Below, one piece after another: positions 1-8,151 of a stretch of DNA of 64,000 nucleotides. Below the pieces are notes generated by a model, which ran no database searches, had not been told where the DNA came from, and saw only the letters and a program-made list of their open reading frames with translations. Source of the DNA: Brumimicrobium sp051745635 (lineage in GTDB: Bacteria; Bacteroidota; Bacteroidia; Flavobacteriales_D; Crocinitomicaceae); the NCBI GenBank assembly GCA_051745635.1, contig JBNJEH010000001.1, forward strand, positions 90,388 to 154,387, in the 5' to 3' direction. The position numbers and the translations under genes are program-made. The stretch's first letter is position 1. Every line of letters starts with the position of its first letter.

Positions 1-469
1 CAAATTCCATTTCATCAGGAATAATAGAAACTAATGCAAAATCAATTTCATTGTTCTTTAAACTTTCAATTACTCTTGATTTGTTAGTAACATCTAACTT
101 TAAGTCAATCCCCGAATGTTCATTCAAAAAATCACTTAAAAAATAGGGAATCACATATTTTCCAGTAGAAGCTGAGGAGATTTTGAGTACACCCGTCAAT
201 CCACCTTCATACTCTTTTGTTTTATATTGTATCTCTTGCACTTCATGTAAAACACTTTTTGCCATCACCGCAACTTCCCTTCCAAATTCCGTGACATGTA
301 ATTTACGACCAATAACTTCAGTCAAGGGAACAGAAAACTGATCTTGAAATTTTTTCAACTGAATAGAGACCGCTGGCTGGGTCATAAACAACTCCTCTGA
401 AGCTTTTGTAATGCTTTCTTGCTTAACGACTTCTAAGAATATCTGAAGTTGGTGTATCGTATAATTCAT
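1..469 (-). CDS. LysR-family transcriptional regulator (partial, C-terminus outside window)
   Basis: The reverse strand from an ATG at 469 reads MNYTIHQLQIFLEVVKQESI and continues to the window edge without a stop. Residues 1-60 form the LysR winged helix-turn-helix (ITKASEELFMTQPAVSIQLK), and the start of the effector-binding domain follows (GVLKISSASTGKYVIPYFL). LysR proteins bind T-N11-A type inverted repeats and respond to a small ligand. Divergence from dabB over a 110-bp gap is the usual LysR arrangement, and CbbR-like LysR genes are known beside DAB operons, so this is probably the DAB regulator. The ligand is unknown. Its own -7 element (TATATTTG on the minus strand, 494-501) lies inside the putative operator, which suggests autoregulation. 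Confidence 0.9.
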   Translation of the reverse strand, partial: MNYTIHQLQIFLEVVKQESITKASEELFMTQPAVSIQLKKFQDQFSVPLTEVIGRKLHVTEFGREVAVMAKSVLHEVQEIQYKTKEYEGGLTGVLKISSASTGKYVIPYFLSDFLNEHSGIDLKLDVTNKSRVIESLKNNEIDFALVSIIPDEMEF

Positions 470-579
470 AAAAATATATTATGTATTGTATTGCAAATAT
501 AAATAAAAATATATGAAATAGAATCCTTTATTTTGCACTCAAATGAAATTGTATACAACAAATAACAAATTCTAAGTCA
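470..579. promoter_or_regulatory. Divergent lysR/dabB promoter-operator region
   Basis: The minus strand carries TATATTTG at 494-501 for lysR. The plus strand carries a weaker -7-like TTTATTTTG ending at 535 for dabB. Upstream of the latter are TTATGTAT (479-486) and the 16-mer ATAAATAAAAATATAT (499-514). The same two elements recur before the gene at 5676, with the 16-mer exactly 21 nt from the G of the -7 box in both places. TTATGT is a plausible LysR half-site. That these elements are operators is inference; their identity and spacing are seen. Confidence 0.6.
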
Positions 580-2148
580 ATGAAATTATTAGCAATTATA
601 ACGCTCATTCCAACACTTTTGTTCTTTACTGCCAGTTTGTTATCGGGCGTTATGAGTAACAGCAAGAGAAAAGCGATTAGCGTTCTGACCATGTTTGCAG
701 CAGTAGTCAGTGTAGGAATATCCATCGCTGGGGGAGTGTATATTTTTAATCACGGCAGTGCTGAATTTGCATTCTTCAGTTTCGAAAATTTAGGTCTCAG
801 TTTCAGGATTGATGCATTAAGTATGCTCTTTTTTGGAATGATCGCATTGTTGTCGGTGATAATTGTCAAGTACAGCGTAAATTATTTAGAGGGCGATCAA
901 CGTCAAGGTGTTTTTATGGGTAGAATTGCAGCGACAATTGCTTCGGTTCAACTTTTTGTGCTTTCCGGTAATCTTTTGATTTTGTTTTTAGCCTGGGTGT
1001 TGACCAGTTTGTTTTTGCATCGATTGCTGGTATTTTACAGGGATCGTCCCCGTGCTAAAACGGCGGCAACAAAGAAGTTCATTGTAGCGCGTATAGCAGA
1101 CATTTTTCTACTGATCAGTTTTGTGCTACTTTATAATCAAGTTGGTTCGGGTAGTTTAACCACTATTTTTGAAGCGATAGAACAAGGTAGTGTCAATGGA
1201 ACCCAACTTAGTTTTGAAATTCCAGCTGTTTTTTTAGTACTAGCGGCTTTATTTAAGTCAGCACAATTTCCCTTCCACGGTTGGTTGGTGGAAGTCATGG
1301 AAACACCTACTCCCGTTTCTGCTTTGTTGCACGCTGGTGTTTTAAACGCGGGACCATTTATCATCATGCGATTTGCCTTTGTTATGAACCAAACGGAAAT
1401 AGCATCCAGCATTCTACTTGTTATGGGTGGACTAACGGCGTTGTTTGCTTCTGTTGTGTTTATGACGCAGTCTTCTATAAAAACAGCACTTGGTTATTCG
1501 AGTATCGCGCACATGGGATTCAGTTTGTTTATTTGTGGAACGGGCGCTTACTCTGCAGCAGTTCTTCACATTGTAGCCCATTCTTTTTACAAAGCACACG
1601 CATTTCTTTCTTCCGGTAGTTCTGTCGACTTAATTCGATCTAAACGTATTGCAATTCCCGAGCGATTGGGTAATCCACTATTAATTTTACTTGGTGTTTT
1701 ACTGACATTTGGAATTTACATGGGTATTGCCATTGTTTTTGGAGTTGATTTTAATAGCAATTTTTCACTACTCGCTGTCGGATTAGTCATAGTGATGAGT
1801 TTGACCCTCATGATGAGCGCAGTGTTAGATTCAAAACGAAGTCTTTCAACGCTTTTAGCATCGTGTGTATTGGTAGCGATAGTAGCTACAGCCTTTTTTG
1901 GATTTGAAAAATTGTTTCACACGGTACTTGCAGGCGAATTTCCAACCGTCTCAACTCTTTCTATGAATCTCATGTTCGTCATTGGGTTGATGCTTTTACT
2001 GTTTGCAATTGCAGTACTACTACAACTTTTTGCTCCACTTTTTTCTGGTGGGAAAAACAAAAGCACACTTCAAGTACACTTGCGTAATGGGTTTTATATC
2101 AACAGTTATTTTGACCGATTAATTGGAGCTTATAAAACGAAAAGTTAA
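580..2148 (+). CDS. dabB: DabB: NuoL-like proton-conducting subunit of the DAB inorganic carbon accumulator
   Basis: This 522-aa polytopic membrane protein belongs to the proton-conducting membrane transporter family (NuoL/MrpA-like, PF00361). About 12-14 hydrophobic segments are visible. The antiporter core contains KSAQFPFHGWLVEVMETPTP (K226 onward) followed by VSALLHAGVLNAGPF, and then a second Lys region around SSIKTALGYSSIAHMGFSLF and VLHIVAHSFYKAHAF. Standing directly before DabA, it is expected to supply the ion-motive force that drives CO2 hydration by DabA in the known DAB system. It could be confused with a NADH dehydrogenase subunit 5, but no other nuo genes are near and the DabA pairing decides it. 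The stop is 64 bp before dabA, so the two are probably co-transcribed. Confidence 0.9.
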   Translation: MKLLAIITLIPTLLFFTASLLSGVMSNSKRKAISVLTMFAAVVSVGISIAGGVYIFNHGSAEFAFFSFENLGLSFRIDALSMLFFGMIALLSVIIVKYSVNYLEGDQRQGVFMGRIAATIASVQLFVLSGNLLILFLAWVLTSLFLHRLLVFYRDRPRAKTAATKKFIVARIADIFLLISFVLLYNQVGSGSLTTIFEAIEQGSVNGTQLSFEIPAVFLVLAALFKSAQFPFHGWLVEVMETPTPVSALLHAGVLNAGPFIIMRFAFVMNQTEIASSILLVMGGLTALFASVVFMTQSSIKTALGYSSIAHMGFSLFICGTGAYSAAVLHIVAHSFYKAHAFLSSGSSVDLIRSKRIAIPERLGNPLLILLGVLLTFGIYMGIAIVFGVDFNSNFSLLAVGLVIVMSLTLMMSAVLDSKRSLSTLLASCVLVAIVATAFFGFEKLFHTVLAGEFPTVSTLSMNLMFVIGLMLLLFAIAVLLQLFAPLFSGGKNKSTLQVHLRNGFYINSYFDRLIGAYKTKS

Positions 2149-2212
2149 AGTTTTTAAATAAGACTGAAGAAGATTAAAAAAGAAAGCGATTTACATCAAA
2201 AAATTAGAACAG

Positions 2213-4693
2213 ATGGGAATAGATATCAATAATGTGTTAAAGGAAGTACAAGGAAAAATTGCACCACTGTGGTCGCTGGAGAATTTTGTGGCAGTGAATC
2301 CTTATATGGGAAGTGCCAACAACACTTTTGAAAAAACAGCTAATTATTATAAAAAACTCAACGGGTCGAATTTAACAATGCCCTTGTCTTTTTACCTGAA
2401 AGCTATTGAAGAAAACGAAATACTAAATGAGGATCTGGTAAAGGCACTGGAGAAATCAGGCTTGGAAACAGTCACTCCTCAGGAGTTTATCCAAAAAGTA
2501 GAAAGTACCCATAAAAAAGGCCTTCAAAAGTCCGTTTCTGTTCAGCTCGTGGTAGACTGTTCAGCATCGTTAACTGGGAAAAGATGTAGCGCTGTCATGA
2601 CCGACTGTATCACTTCCTGGGCAACTAATTATTATGATAAAGGAATTGCTTCCTGGAACAGTACGCTTCAAAATGAGTCGAACTTTGTGTCTTGGAAAAA
2701 GGATGCGCTTTTAGATAGAACACCAAAAATTCATGGATTAAAGCAGTTTCACACCACAATCAAAGAATTACCAGATGATACACTGGAATCGATTGAAACT
2801 TGTTTGGAAAAGTTATCGATCGAAGAGGAAATATTGGTACCTTATTTACATGCACTTTTACTGCGTATACAAGGTTGGTCCGCATATAACTCCGGACTTG
2901 ATTGGGATGCAAATCTATACGGAGGAAAAAAGACGAATCTTCAAGAATTTCTGGCTATACTTTTGGCTTGGGAAGTTGCTTTTCTGAATTCGCTTGAAGG
3001 TCTTGATATTTCAGATTTATGGAAGCGAATACAACGACAAAACGCGGCGGTACTTTTCGAGCTAAATGAAGACGAATCAGTTTACCAGCGCATTATTTTG
3101 CAAAACGCCTTTGATTTTGCTTGTCAACGCAAATTAGTTGCAAAAATCAACAATAATGGCGGAAGAATTAGTCAGCAACAAGTACGACCGACAGTACAAG
3201 CGATATTTTGTATCGATGTAAGATCAGAAGTGTATAGAAGAAATATGGAAATGCTTTCTCCAGCGATTGAGACGTTGGGGTTTGCCGGATTCTTTGCCTT
3301 TCCAATCAATTATGTTCCAATAGGACACAGTAGAGGACAACATCAATGTCCTGCGCTTATTCCAACCGGAGCAACGGTAAAAGAAGTTCTTTCGGATGAT
3401 AAAAAGCACCAAAAAGCAATGAAATCCAGAAAGAACAGATTCCATTTATTCAGTTCCTGGAAAAAATTCAGACACGGAGCGGTTTCTTGTTTTGGGTTTG
3501 TAAGTCCGATGGGGATAACATTTTTGCCCAAGCTATTTTTAGATGGGTTTGGAATTACACGCCCTGTAGCGCATCCAAAAGGGAGTTTTCTATCCAGACG
3601 AAATGCCAACAACAAATCGGTGAGTTTAGCTACTGATTCGCAAAACAATCAAGATTTTGGACTGGAGCTCTCCCAACAAATCAAACTGGCGAAAAATGCG
3701 TTGAGTGCTATGTCGCTGACGAACAATTTTGCAAAACTGGTGATGATTACAGGGCACGGCTCTTCTTCAACCAATAATCCACATGCTACCGGATACGATT
3801 GTGGTGCTTGTGGAGGAAATTCTGGTGAAGCTAATGCAAAAGTAGCTGCCGAGGTGCTGAACAATTCAGAAGTCAGATTTGGACTTGCGAAAGAAGGAAT
3901 TAAGATTCCAGCAGATACGTATTTTATAGCAGCGGAACACGATACTACAACGGATGAAGTTAAATTGTTTAAAACAGAATTGGTTCCGGATCCATTGAAA
4001 CAAGAATTAGCACAACTCAAGAAATGGTTGATGGTTGCGGGTCATGCCACGAGAACCGAGCGTGCTTTACGCTTAAATGTGAACGGAAAGTCACTGGATC
4101 GAAAAGTGATAGCGCGAAGCAAAGACTGGTCGCAAGTTCGACACGAATGGGGGTTAGCGGGTTGTAATACATTTGTAGTAGCCCCGAGAGAGCGAACAAA
4201 AGACGCCAATTTAGAAGGAAAATCTTTTTTACATTCTTACGACTGGAAAGCAGATAAAGGATTCAATGTCCTCGAACTTATTATGACTGCGCCCATGGTG
4301 GTAACCAACTGGATTAACATGCAATATTTTGCTTCTACAGTGGACAATAAAAACTTTGGAGCAGGGAATAAAACGTTGCATAACATCACGGGTGGAATAG
4401 GAGTACTGGAAGGTTCAAGCGGAGATTTAAGAGTCGGATTACCCTGGCAGGCTGTCCATGATGGTGAAAATTATCAGCATTTGCCACAGCGTTTGAATGT
4501 CGTGATTGAAGCTCCAATTGAAGCAATCAATGACATTTTGGAGAAACATCAAAATGTAAAAGATTTATGCGATAACAAATGGATTTTCCTGATGGTTATG
4601 AATGAGGAAGGTACTATTTCGCACAGCTACGAAAAAGATTTAAGATGGGAAACACTTGAACCAGAATCGGTCAGAGAAAAAGTCTTTGCTTAG
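2213..4693 (+). CDS. dabA: DabA: zinc-dependent CO2-hydrating subunit (DUF2309/UPF0753)
   Basis: This 826-aa protein matches the DUF2309 family now known as DabA, a beta-carbonic-anhydrase-like subunit that converts CO2 to bicarbonate in the cytoplasm when coupled to DabB. The zinc and catalytic residues can be read: C333 and D335 in AIFCIDVRSE, H515 in MITGHGSSS and C530 in GYDCGACGG. The C-x-D spacing and the 15-residue His-Cys spacing agree with the Halothiobacillus enzyme as I recall it (C351, D353, H524, C539). N-terminal and C-terminal landmarks also fit (WSLENFVAVNPY; GSSGDLRVGLPWQ). The length is in the usual range of about 800-1000 aa. In a probable heterotroph, the likely role is bicarbonate supply for anaplerosis, fatty acid synthesis and other carboxylases. 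Confidence 0.93.
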   Translation: MGIDINNVLKEVQGKIAPLWSLENFVAVNPYMGSANNTFEKTANYYKKLNGSNLTMPLSFYLKAIEENEILNEDLVKALEKSGLETVTPQEFIQKVESTHKKGLQKSVSVQLVVDCSASLTGKRCSAVMTDCITSWATNYYDKGIASWNSTLQNESNFVSWKKDALLDRTPKIHGLKQFHTTIKELPDDTLESIETCLEKLSIEEEILVPYLHALLLRIQGWSAYNSGLDWDANLYGGKKTNLQEFLAILLAWEVAFLNSLEGLDISDLWKRIQRQNAAVLFELNEDESVYQRIILQNAFDFACQRKLVAKINNNGGRISQQQVRPTVQAIFCIDVRSEVYRRNMEMLSPAIETLGFAGFFAFPINYVPIGHSRGQHQCPALIPTGATVKEVLSDDKKHQKAMKSRKNRFHLFSSWKKFRHGAVSCFGFVSPMGITFLPKLFLDGFGITRPVAHPKGSFLSRRNANNKSVSLATDSQNNQDFGLELSQQIKLAKNALSAMSLTNNFAKLVMITGHGSSSTNNPHATGYDCGACGGNSGEANAKVAAEVLNNSEVRFGLAKEGIKIPADTYFIAAEHDTTTDEVKLFKTELVPDPLKQELAQLKKWLMVAGHATRTERALRLNVNGKSLDRKVIARSKDWSQVRHEWGLAGCNTFVVAPRERTKDANLEGKSFLHSYDWKADKGFNVLELIMTAPMVVTNWINMQYFASTVDNKNFGAGNKTLHNITGGIGVLEGSSGDLRVGLPWQAVHDGENYQHLPQRLNVVIEAPIEAINDILEKHQNVKDLCDNKWIFLMVMNEEGTISHSYEKDLRWETLEPESVREKVFA

Positions 4694-4696
4694 TAT

Positions 4697-5545
4697 ATGG
4701 GAATTGAAATTTTTAAAAACAGATCATTGGTGATTGGTACGAAACACAAAAAAGAGCAAGTCATCGCACCATTGTTGGAGCAGTCAATTTCGGTGAAATG
4801 TTGTGTTCCTTTTTTATTTGATACCGACCAGTTGGGAACGTTTTCGGGTGAAGTAGAGCGGAAGTTAAATCCACTAGAAACGGCGCGTTTAAAATGTAAA
4901 CTAGCAATGGATGAAACGGGATGTGATTTAGCGGTAGCAAGTGAAGGCTCTTTTGGCCAGCATCCCACTATAATTTTTGCCCCGGCAGATGATGAGCTTG
5001 TAGTGCTGGTCGATCGTAAAAACAAACTGGAAATCATCGGAAGAAAGATTTCAACCGACACCAATTTTGATGGAAAAGCAATACAATCCATTGAAGAAGG
5101 CTTGCATTTCGCAAATGAACATGGATTTCCTTCACATGCGATGATTTTGCGTAGAAGTGAAAACGAATCTACTGATATTCATAAAAACATAAATACCAAA
5201 GAGCGATTACAGCAAAGTTTGGAAACATTTTTCAAAGATTCCGATGCTGCTTGGATAGAAACAGACATGCGCGCTATGTATAATCCGAAACGAATGCAGG
5301 TTATTGAAAAAGCAACTGAAGAATTGGTCAATAATATTGTGAATTGTTGCCCCGAATGCGATACACCAGGTTTTCAAGTAGATGAGGTGGAGTCGGGTTT
5401 ACCTTGTGAATTATGCAACAGACCAACACGTTCAACTTTAGCATTCAGGTATAAATGTTCTACCTGCAATTTTGTGGAACGATCGTACTTTCCACACGAC
5501 AAAGAAAAAGAAGATCCGATGTATTGTGATAGCTGTAACCCATAA
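4697..5545 (+). CDS. Conserved protein with C-terminal zinc ribbon, third gene of the DAB operon
   Basis: This 282-aa protein starts 3 bp after the dabA stop and so is translationally linked to it. The N-terminal 200 residues look like a soluble alpha/beta domain (RSLVIGTKHKKEQVIAPLLE, CDLAVASEGSFGQHPT, AMILRR). The last 70 carry four CxxC knuckles: CCPECD, CELCN, CSTCN and CDSC, typical of a double zinc ribbon. I associate this architecture with DUF6671 proteins, but that is recall and not a search. No catalytic motif is recognised. Position suggests an accessory, assembly or regulatory role for DabAB, perhaps zinc handling for DabA. Function unknown. Confidence 0.85.
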   Translation: MGIEIFKNRSLVIGTKHKKEQVIAPLLEQSISVKCCVPFLFDTDQLGTFSGEVERKLNPLETARLKCKLAMDETGCDLAVASEGSFGQHPTIIFAPADDELVVLVDRKNKLEIIGRKISTDTNFDGKAIQSIEEGLHFANEHGFPSHAMILRRSENESTDIHKNINTKERLQQSLETFFKDSDAAWIETDMRAMYNPKRMQVIEKATEELVNNIVNCCPECDTPGFQVDEVESGLPCELCNRPTRSTLAFRYKCSTCNFVERSYFPHDKEKEDPMYCDSCNP

Positions 5546-5609
5546 CATTAATTAATGTTATGTATAATAAACATAAATAAAAATATATAAAAATAATTTT
5601 TAATCTTTG
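5541..5609 (+). promoter_or_regulatory. Palindromic operator and promoter upstream of the icd unit, copy of the dabB promoter
   Basis: A perfect 22-bp palindrome spans 5541-5562, with arms CATAAC and GTTATG, and overlaps the stop codon of the preceding gene. It is followed by an inverted repeat TTATGT (5558-5563), 7 nt, ACATAA (5571-5576), which has LysR T-N11-A form. The 16-mer ATAAATAAAAATATAT at 5573-5588 is identical to 499-514 before dabB, and a -7-like AATCTTTG ends at 5609, 21 nt later, exactly as at dabB. Binding by the neighbouring LysR protein is inference. Confidence 0.6.
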
Positions 5610-5675
5610 CTATGTCCATACATGTGGCAAAAACACCATAGCAAATTATTGTTGAACCGATAAAAAGAAAATAGG

Positions 5676-5939
5676 ATGGCTGATTTGAAAACTGAGAAAC
5701 TAACGATAAGTAAAGCAGTACTGCTTGAAAATTACTGTAAGCGTGTTGATGAAAAAATCAATGCACTGAAGTTGGAATATATGAAAGAGTGGGAAAGCAA
5801 TCACAACTTTGATTCTACTGCTATTGATTCTAAATTGAAGCAATTGGAAGATGAAAAAGAAAAACTCTGTGCAGCTTTCAAGAAACTTTCAACAGATGAA
5901 ATCGCATTGGATCTTCAAGATTTGTTGAAAGCTTCATAA
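5676..5939 (+). CDS. Small helical protein, function unknown
   Basis: This is an 87-aa, charged, almost wholly alpha-helical protein (KAVLLENYCKRVDEKINALK; SKLKQLEDEKEKLCAAFKKL) that probably forms a coiled coil. It has no signal peptide, membrane segment or recognisable family. It is 41 bp upstream of the isocitrate dehydrogenase gene and follows its own promoter, so the two are likely one transcript under the same control as the DAB operon. It may be a small adaptor or regulator of the enzyme, but nothing in the sequence proves that. Confidence 0.7.
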   Translation: MADLKTEKLTISKAVLLENYCKRVDEKINALKLEYMKEWESNHNFDSTAIDSKLKQLEDEKEKLCAAFKKLSTDEIALDLQDLLKAS

Positions 5940-5980
5940 AGCTCTAGTTTAAAACACTGTAATACATTAAAGAATTTAAA

Positions 5981-7426
5981 ATGACTTCAATGAGAAAAAT
6001 TTCAATAGCGAAAGGCGATGGTATTGGTCCGGAAATAATGGATGCAACCCTTAAAATAATAAAAGCGACTGATGCACAAGTTGAATTTGAAGAAGTAGCA
6101 ATAGGTGAAAAGGTATACCTAGAAGGAAATACATCTGGTATATCAAAAGAAGCCTGGGATTCAATCCGAAAAAATAAAATCTTCTTAAAAGCACCAATTA
6201 CTACTCCTCAGGGTGGAGGGTATAAAAGTTTGAATGTTACCATGCGCAAAACACTTGGTTTGTATGCAAATGTTCGACCTTGTCGCAGTTATTCTCCATA
6301 CGTAAGTACAAAACACCCAACTATGGATGTGGTTGTAATTCGCGAAAATGAAGAGGACTTATATGCGGGGATTGAACATCAACAGACGGCAGATGTTGCA
6401 CAGTGTCTTAAATTAATTACCAAGCCTGGCTCAGAAAAGATTATCAGATATGCTTTTGAATATGCAAAGCACTTTAATCGTAAAAAAGTGACTTGTTTTT
6501 CAAAAGACAACATCATGAAACAAACAGATGGTCTTTTTCATAAAGTTTTTGATGAAGTAGCTAAAGAATATCCAGAAATTGAAAATGAGCACTGGATTGT
6601 AGATATTGGAACGGCAAAAATAGCGGATACACCGGAGTATTTTGATGTCGTAGTAACTTCCAATCTGTATGGAGATATCATTTCAGATGTTACTGCTCAA
6701 ATAGCGGGATCTGTTGGATTAGCGGGATCTGCAAATATTGGAGCTTCCTGTTCGATGTTTGAAGCGATTCACGGAAGTGCACCCGATATTGCTGGAAAGA
6801 AAATTGCAAACCCTTCTGGATTGCTTATGGGGGCTGTTCAAATGCTGGATTACATTGGAGAAGTTAAAGCTTCAGCTGCAATTCAGAATGCTTGGCTTAA
6901 AACCTTGGAAGATGGAATTCATACGGCAGACATCTACAATGATGAAAACAGTACCAAAAAAGTAGGTACGATGGAGTTTGCCGATGCTGTTATAACTAAT
7001 TTAGGTAAACTGCCTGAGCATTTGCCTGCTGTTCAACCCGCAAAAGATAAGCCGTTTACGTTACCTCAGAATTCTCTTCCGTTACCTCATAATAAGGAAC
7101 TAAAAGGAGTAGATATATTTGTTGACGATAGCGAGAAAGATCCGGATAAAGTGGCTGCCAAATTGCAGCAAATGAATATAGGTCCCATCGAATTGGTGAT
7201 GATTACCAACCGAGGTGTAAAAGTTTGGCCGAATGGTTTTGATGAAACCTTCTGCACGCAACACTGGAGATGCCGATTTACTACATCCAATGAAACAACA
7301 ATAGCGAAAAAAGATATCGTACAGTTGTTGCAAAATGCAGTTGAAAATGATGTGGATGTCATTAAAATGGAGAATCTTTATACTTTTGACGGTGAAAGAG
7401 GTTACTCGCTTGGACAGGGCCAGTAA
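5981..7426 (+). CDS. icd: NADP-dependent isocitrate dehydrogenase, Thermus-type with C-terminal extension
   Basis: This 481-aa protein oxidises isocitrate to 2-oxoglutarate, releasing CO2 and NADPH. The N-terminal nucleotide fold begins ISIAKGDGIGPEIM. The substrate loop KSLNVTMRKTLGLYANVRP gives S83, N85, R89 and R99. IRENEEDLYAGIEH and the metal-binding SNLYGDIISDVTAQIAG follow, then the cofactor region FEAIHGSAPDIAGK. About 140 extra residues at the C-terminus (GVDIFVDDSEKDPDKV onward) match the extension of Thermus thermophilus IDH rather than the E. coli enzyme. An alternative start is the fourth codon, ATG at 5990. Its promoter copies that of dabB, so a TCA decarboxylase and a carbon accumulator may be regulated together. 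Confidence 0.92.
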   Translation: MTSMRKISIAKGDGIGPEIMDATLKIIKATDAQVEFEEVAIGEKVYLEGNTSGISKEAWDSIRKNKIFLKAPITTPQGGGYKSLNVTMRKTLGLYANVRPCRSYSPYVSTKHPTMDVVVIRENEEDLYAGIEHQQTADVAQCLKLITKPGSEKIIRYAFEYAKHFNRKKVTCFSKDNIMKQTDGLFHKVFDEVAKEYPEIENEHWIVDIGTAKIADTPEYFDVVVTSNLYGDIISDVTAQIAGSVGLAGSANIGASCSMFEAIHGSAPDIAGKKIANPSGLLMGAVQMLDYIGEVKASAAIQNAWLKTLEDGIHTADIYNDENSTKKVGTMEFADAVITNLGKLPEHLPAVQPAKDKPFTLPQNSLPLPHNKELKGVDIFVDDSEKDPDKVAAKLQQMNIGPIELVMITNRGVKVWPNGFDETFCTQHWRCRFTTSNETTIAKKDIVQLLQNAVENDVDVIKMENLYTFDGERGYSLGQGQ

Positions 7427-7456
7427 TCATATACATGAACGAAATAAATTATTGGA

Positions 7457-8056
7457 ATGATAAAAAATATAGTACTTATAGCTACTGGATTGTTTCTTGT
7501 GGCCTGTGTAGATCAACAAGAAGCTTCTGACGAAAAACAGACTTCCGGAAAAAGTAATACAAAGACAGAAAAATCAGAAAATGAGGAACCGGATACGCTA
7601 TCTAGTGCATCAATAGAATCCATTATAGCTGATATTGATGATTATCGCAATAAGGTTGAACAAAAGTTAGAAAATCCCATTGAATTGAAAACGGAAGATT
7701 TGCGAGAAAAAATCAAGCAAAAATGGGAGAAAATACATTTCTATACGCATGAGGATGATGTTGTTCGTATCAAGGCTTACCCTTATGATATGATTTCAAA
7801 TCGAACTGAGGAATTTTACTTAGAGGATGGAGAATTGATTCTGGCAGTGATTGAAGATGATGGTAGTAATGAACGCTCGAAAGAAGATTCTGAAATTGAT
7901 AAGCTTTATTATTTTAATAATGAGAAAGTAATTTCTGAAATTAGCCGTGAAGGTGAACCAGAATATAGTGTAAGAGATAGTGATGGAGAAGAACTATTGT
8001 CTGAGGTTAATGAATACATAAAATTATTTGAAGAACACATAAAGAAAGGAGCCTAA
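7457..8056 (+). CDS. Lipoprotein of unknown function
   Basis: This 199-aa protein has a lipoprotein signal peptide (IATGLFLVAC, lipidated Cys17) and a low-complexity acidic/Lys/Ser linker to about residue 50. A folded acidic domain follows (YRNKVEQKLENPIELKTEDL; EEFYLEDGELILAVIEDDG). No family is recognised. It lies 30 bp after icd and may be read from the same transcript. Its C-terminal half has a decayed paralogue at 13629-13861, which shows that the gene was once duplicated in this region. Confidence 0.8.
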   Translation: MIKNIVLIATGLFLVACVDQQEASDEKQTSGKSNTKTEKSENEEPDTLSSASIESIIADIDDYRNKVEQKLENPIELKTEDLREKIKQKWEKIHFYTHEDDVVRIKAYPYDMISNRTEEFYLEDGELILAVIEDDGSNERSKEDSEIDKLYYFNNEKVISEISREGEPEYSVRDSDGEELLSEVNEYIKLFEEHIKKGA

Positions 8057-8092
8057 CAAAATAATTGTTCAAATTGAACACCATCTCCTTTT

Positions 8093-8124
8093 GTCGGTAT
8101 CGGGTTTTCGGTGCCGACTTTTTT
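8093..8124 (+). terminator. Rho-independent terminator after the icd/lipoprotein unit
   Basis: Stem GTCGG (8093-8097) pairs with CCGAC (8114-8118), with partial pairing inside the loop, followed by a run of six T. A short palindrome TGTTCAAATTGAACA at 8066-8080 lies just before it. Confidence 0.7.
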
Positions 8125-8151
8125 ATGAATAAATAGTTGTTAAAAATGTGC

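Noticed and set aside
580..2148. NADH dehydrogenase subunit 5 of complex I
   Set aside because: No other nuo genes are present and the next gene is DabA, which fixes it as DabB.
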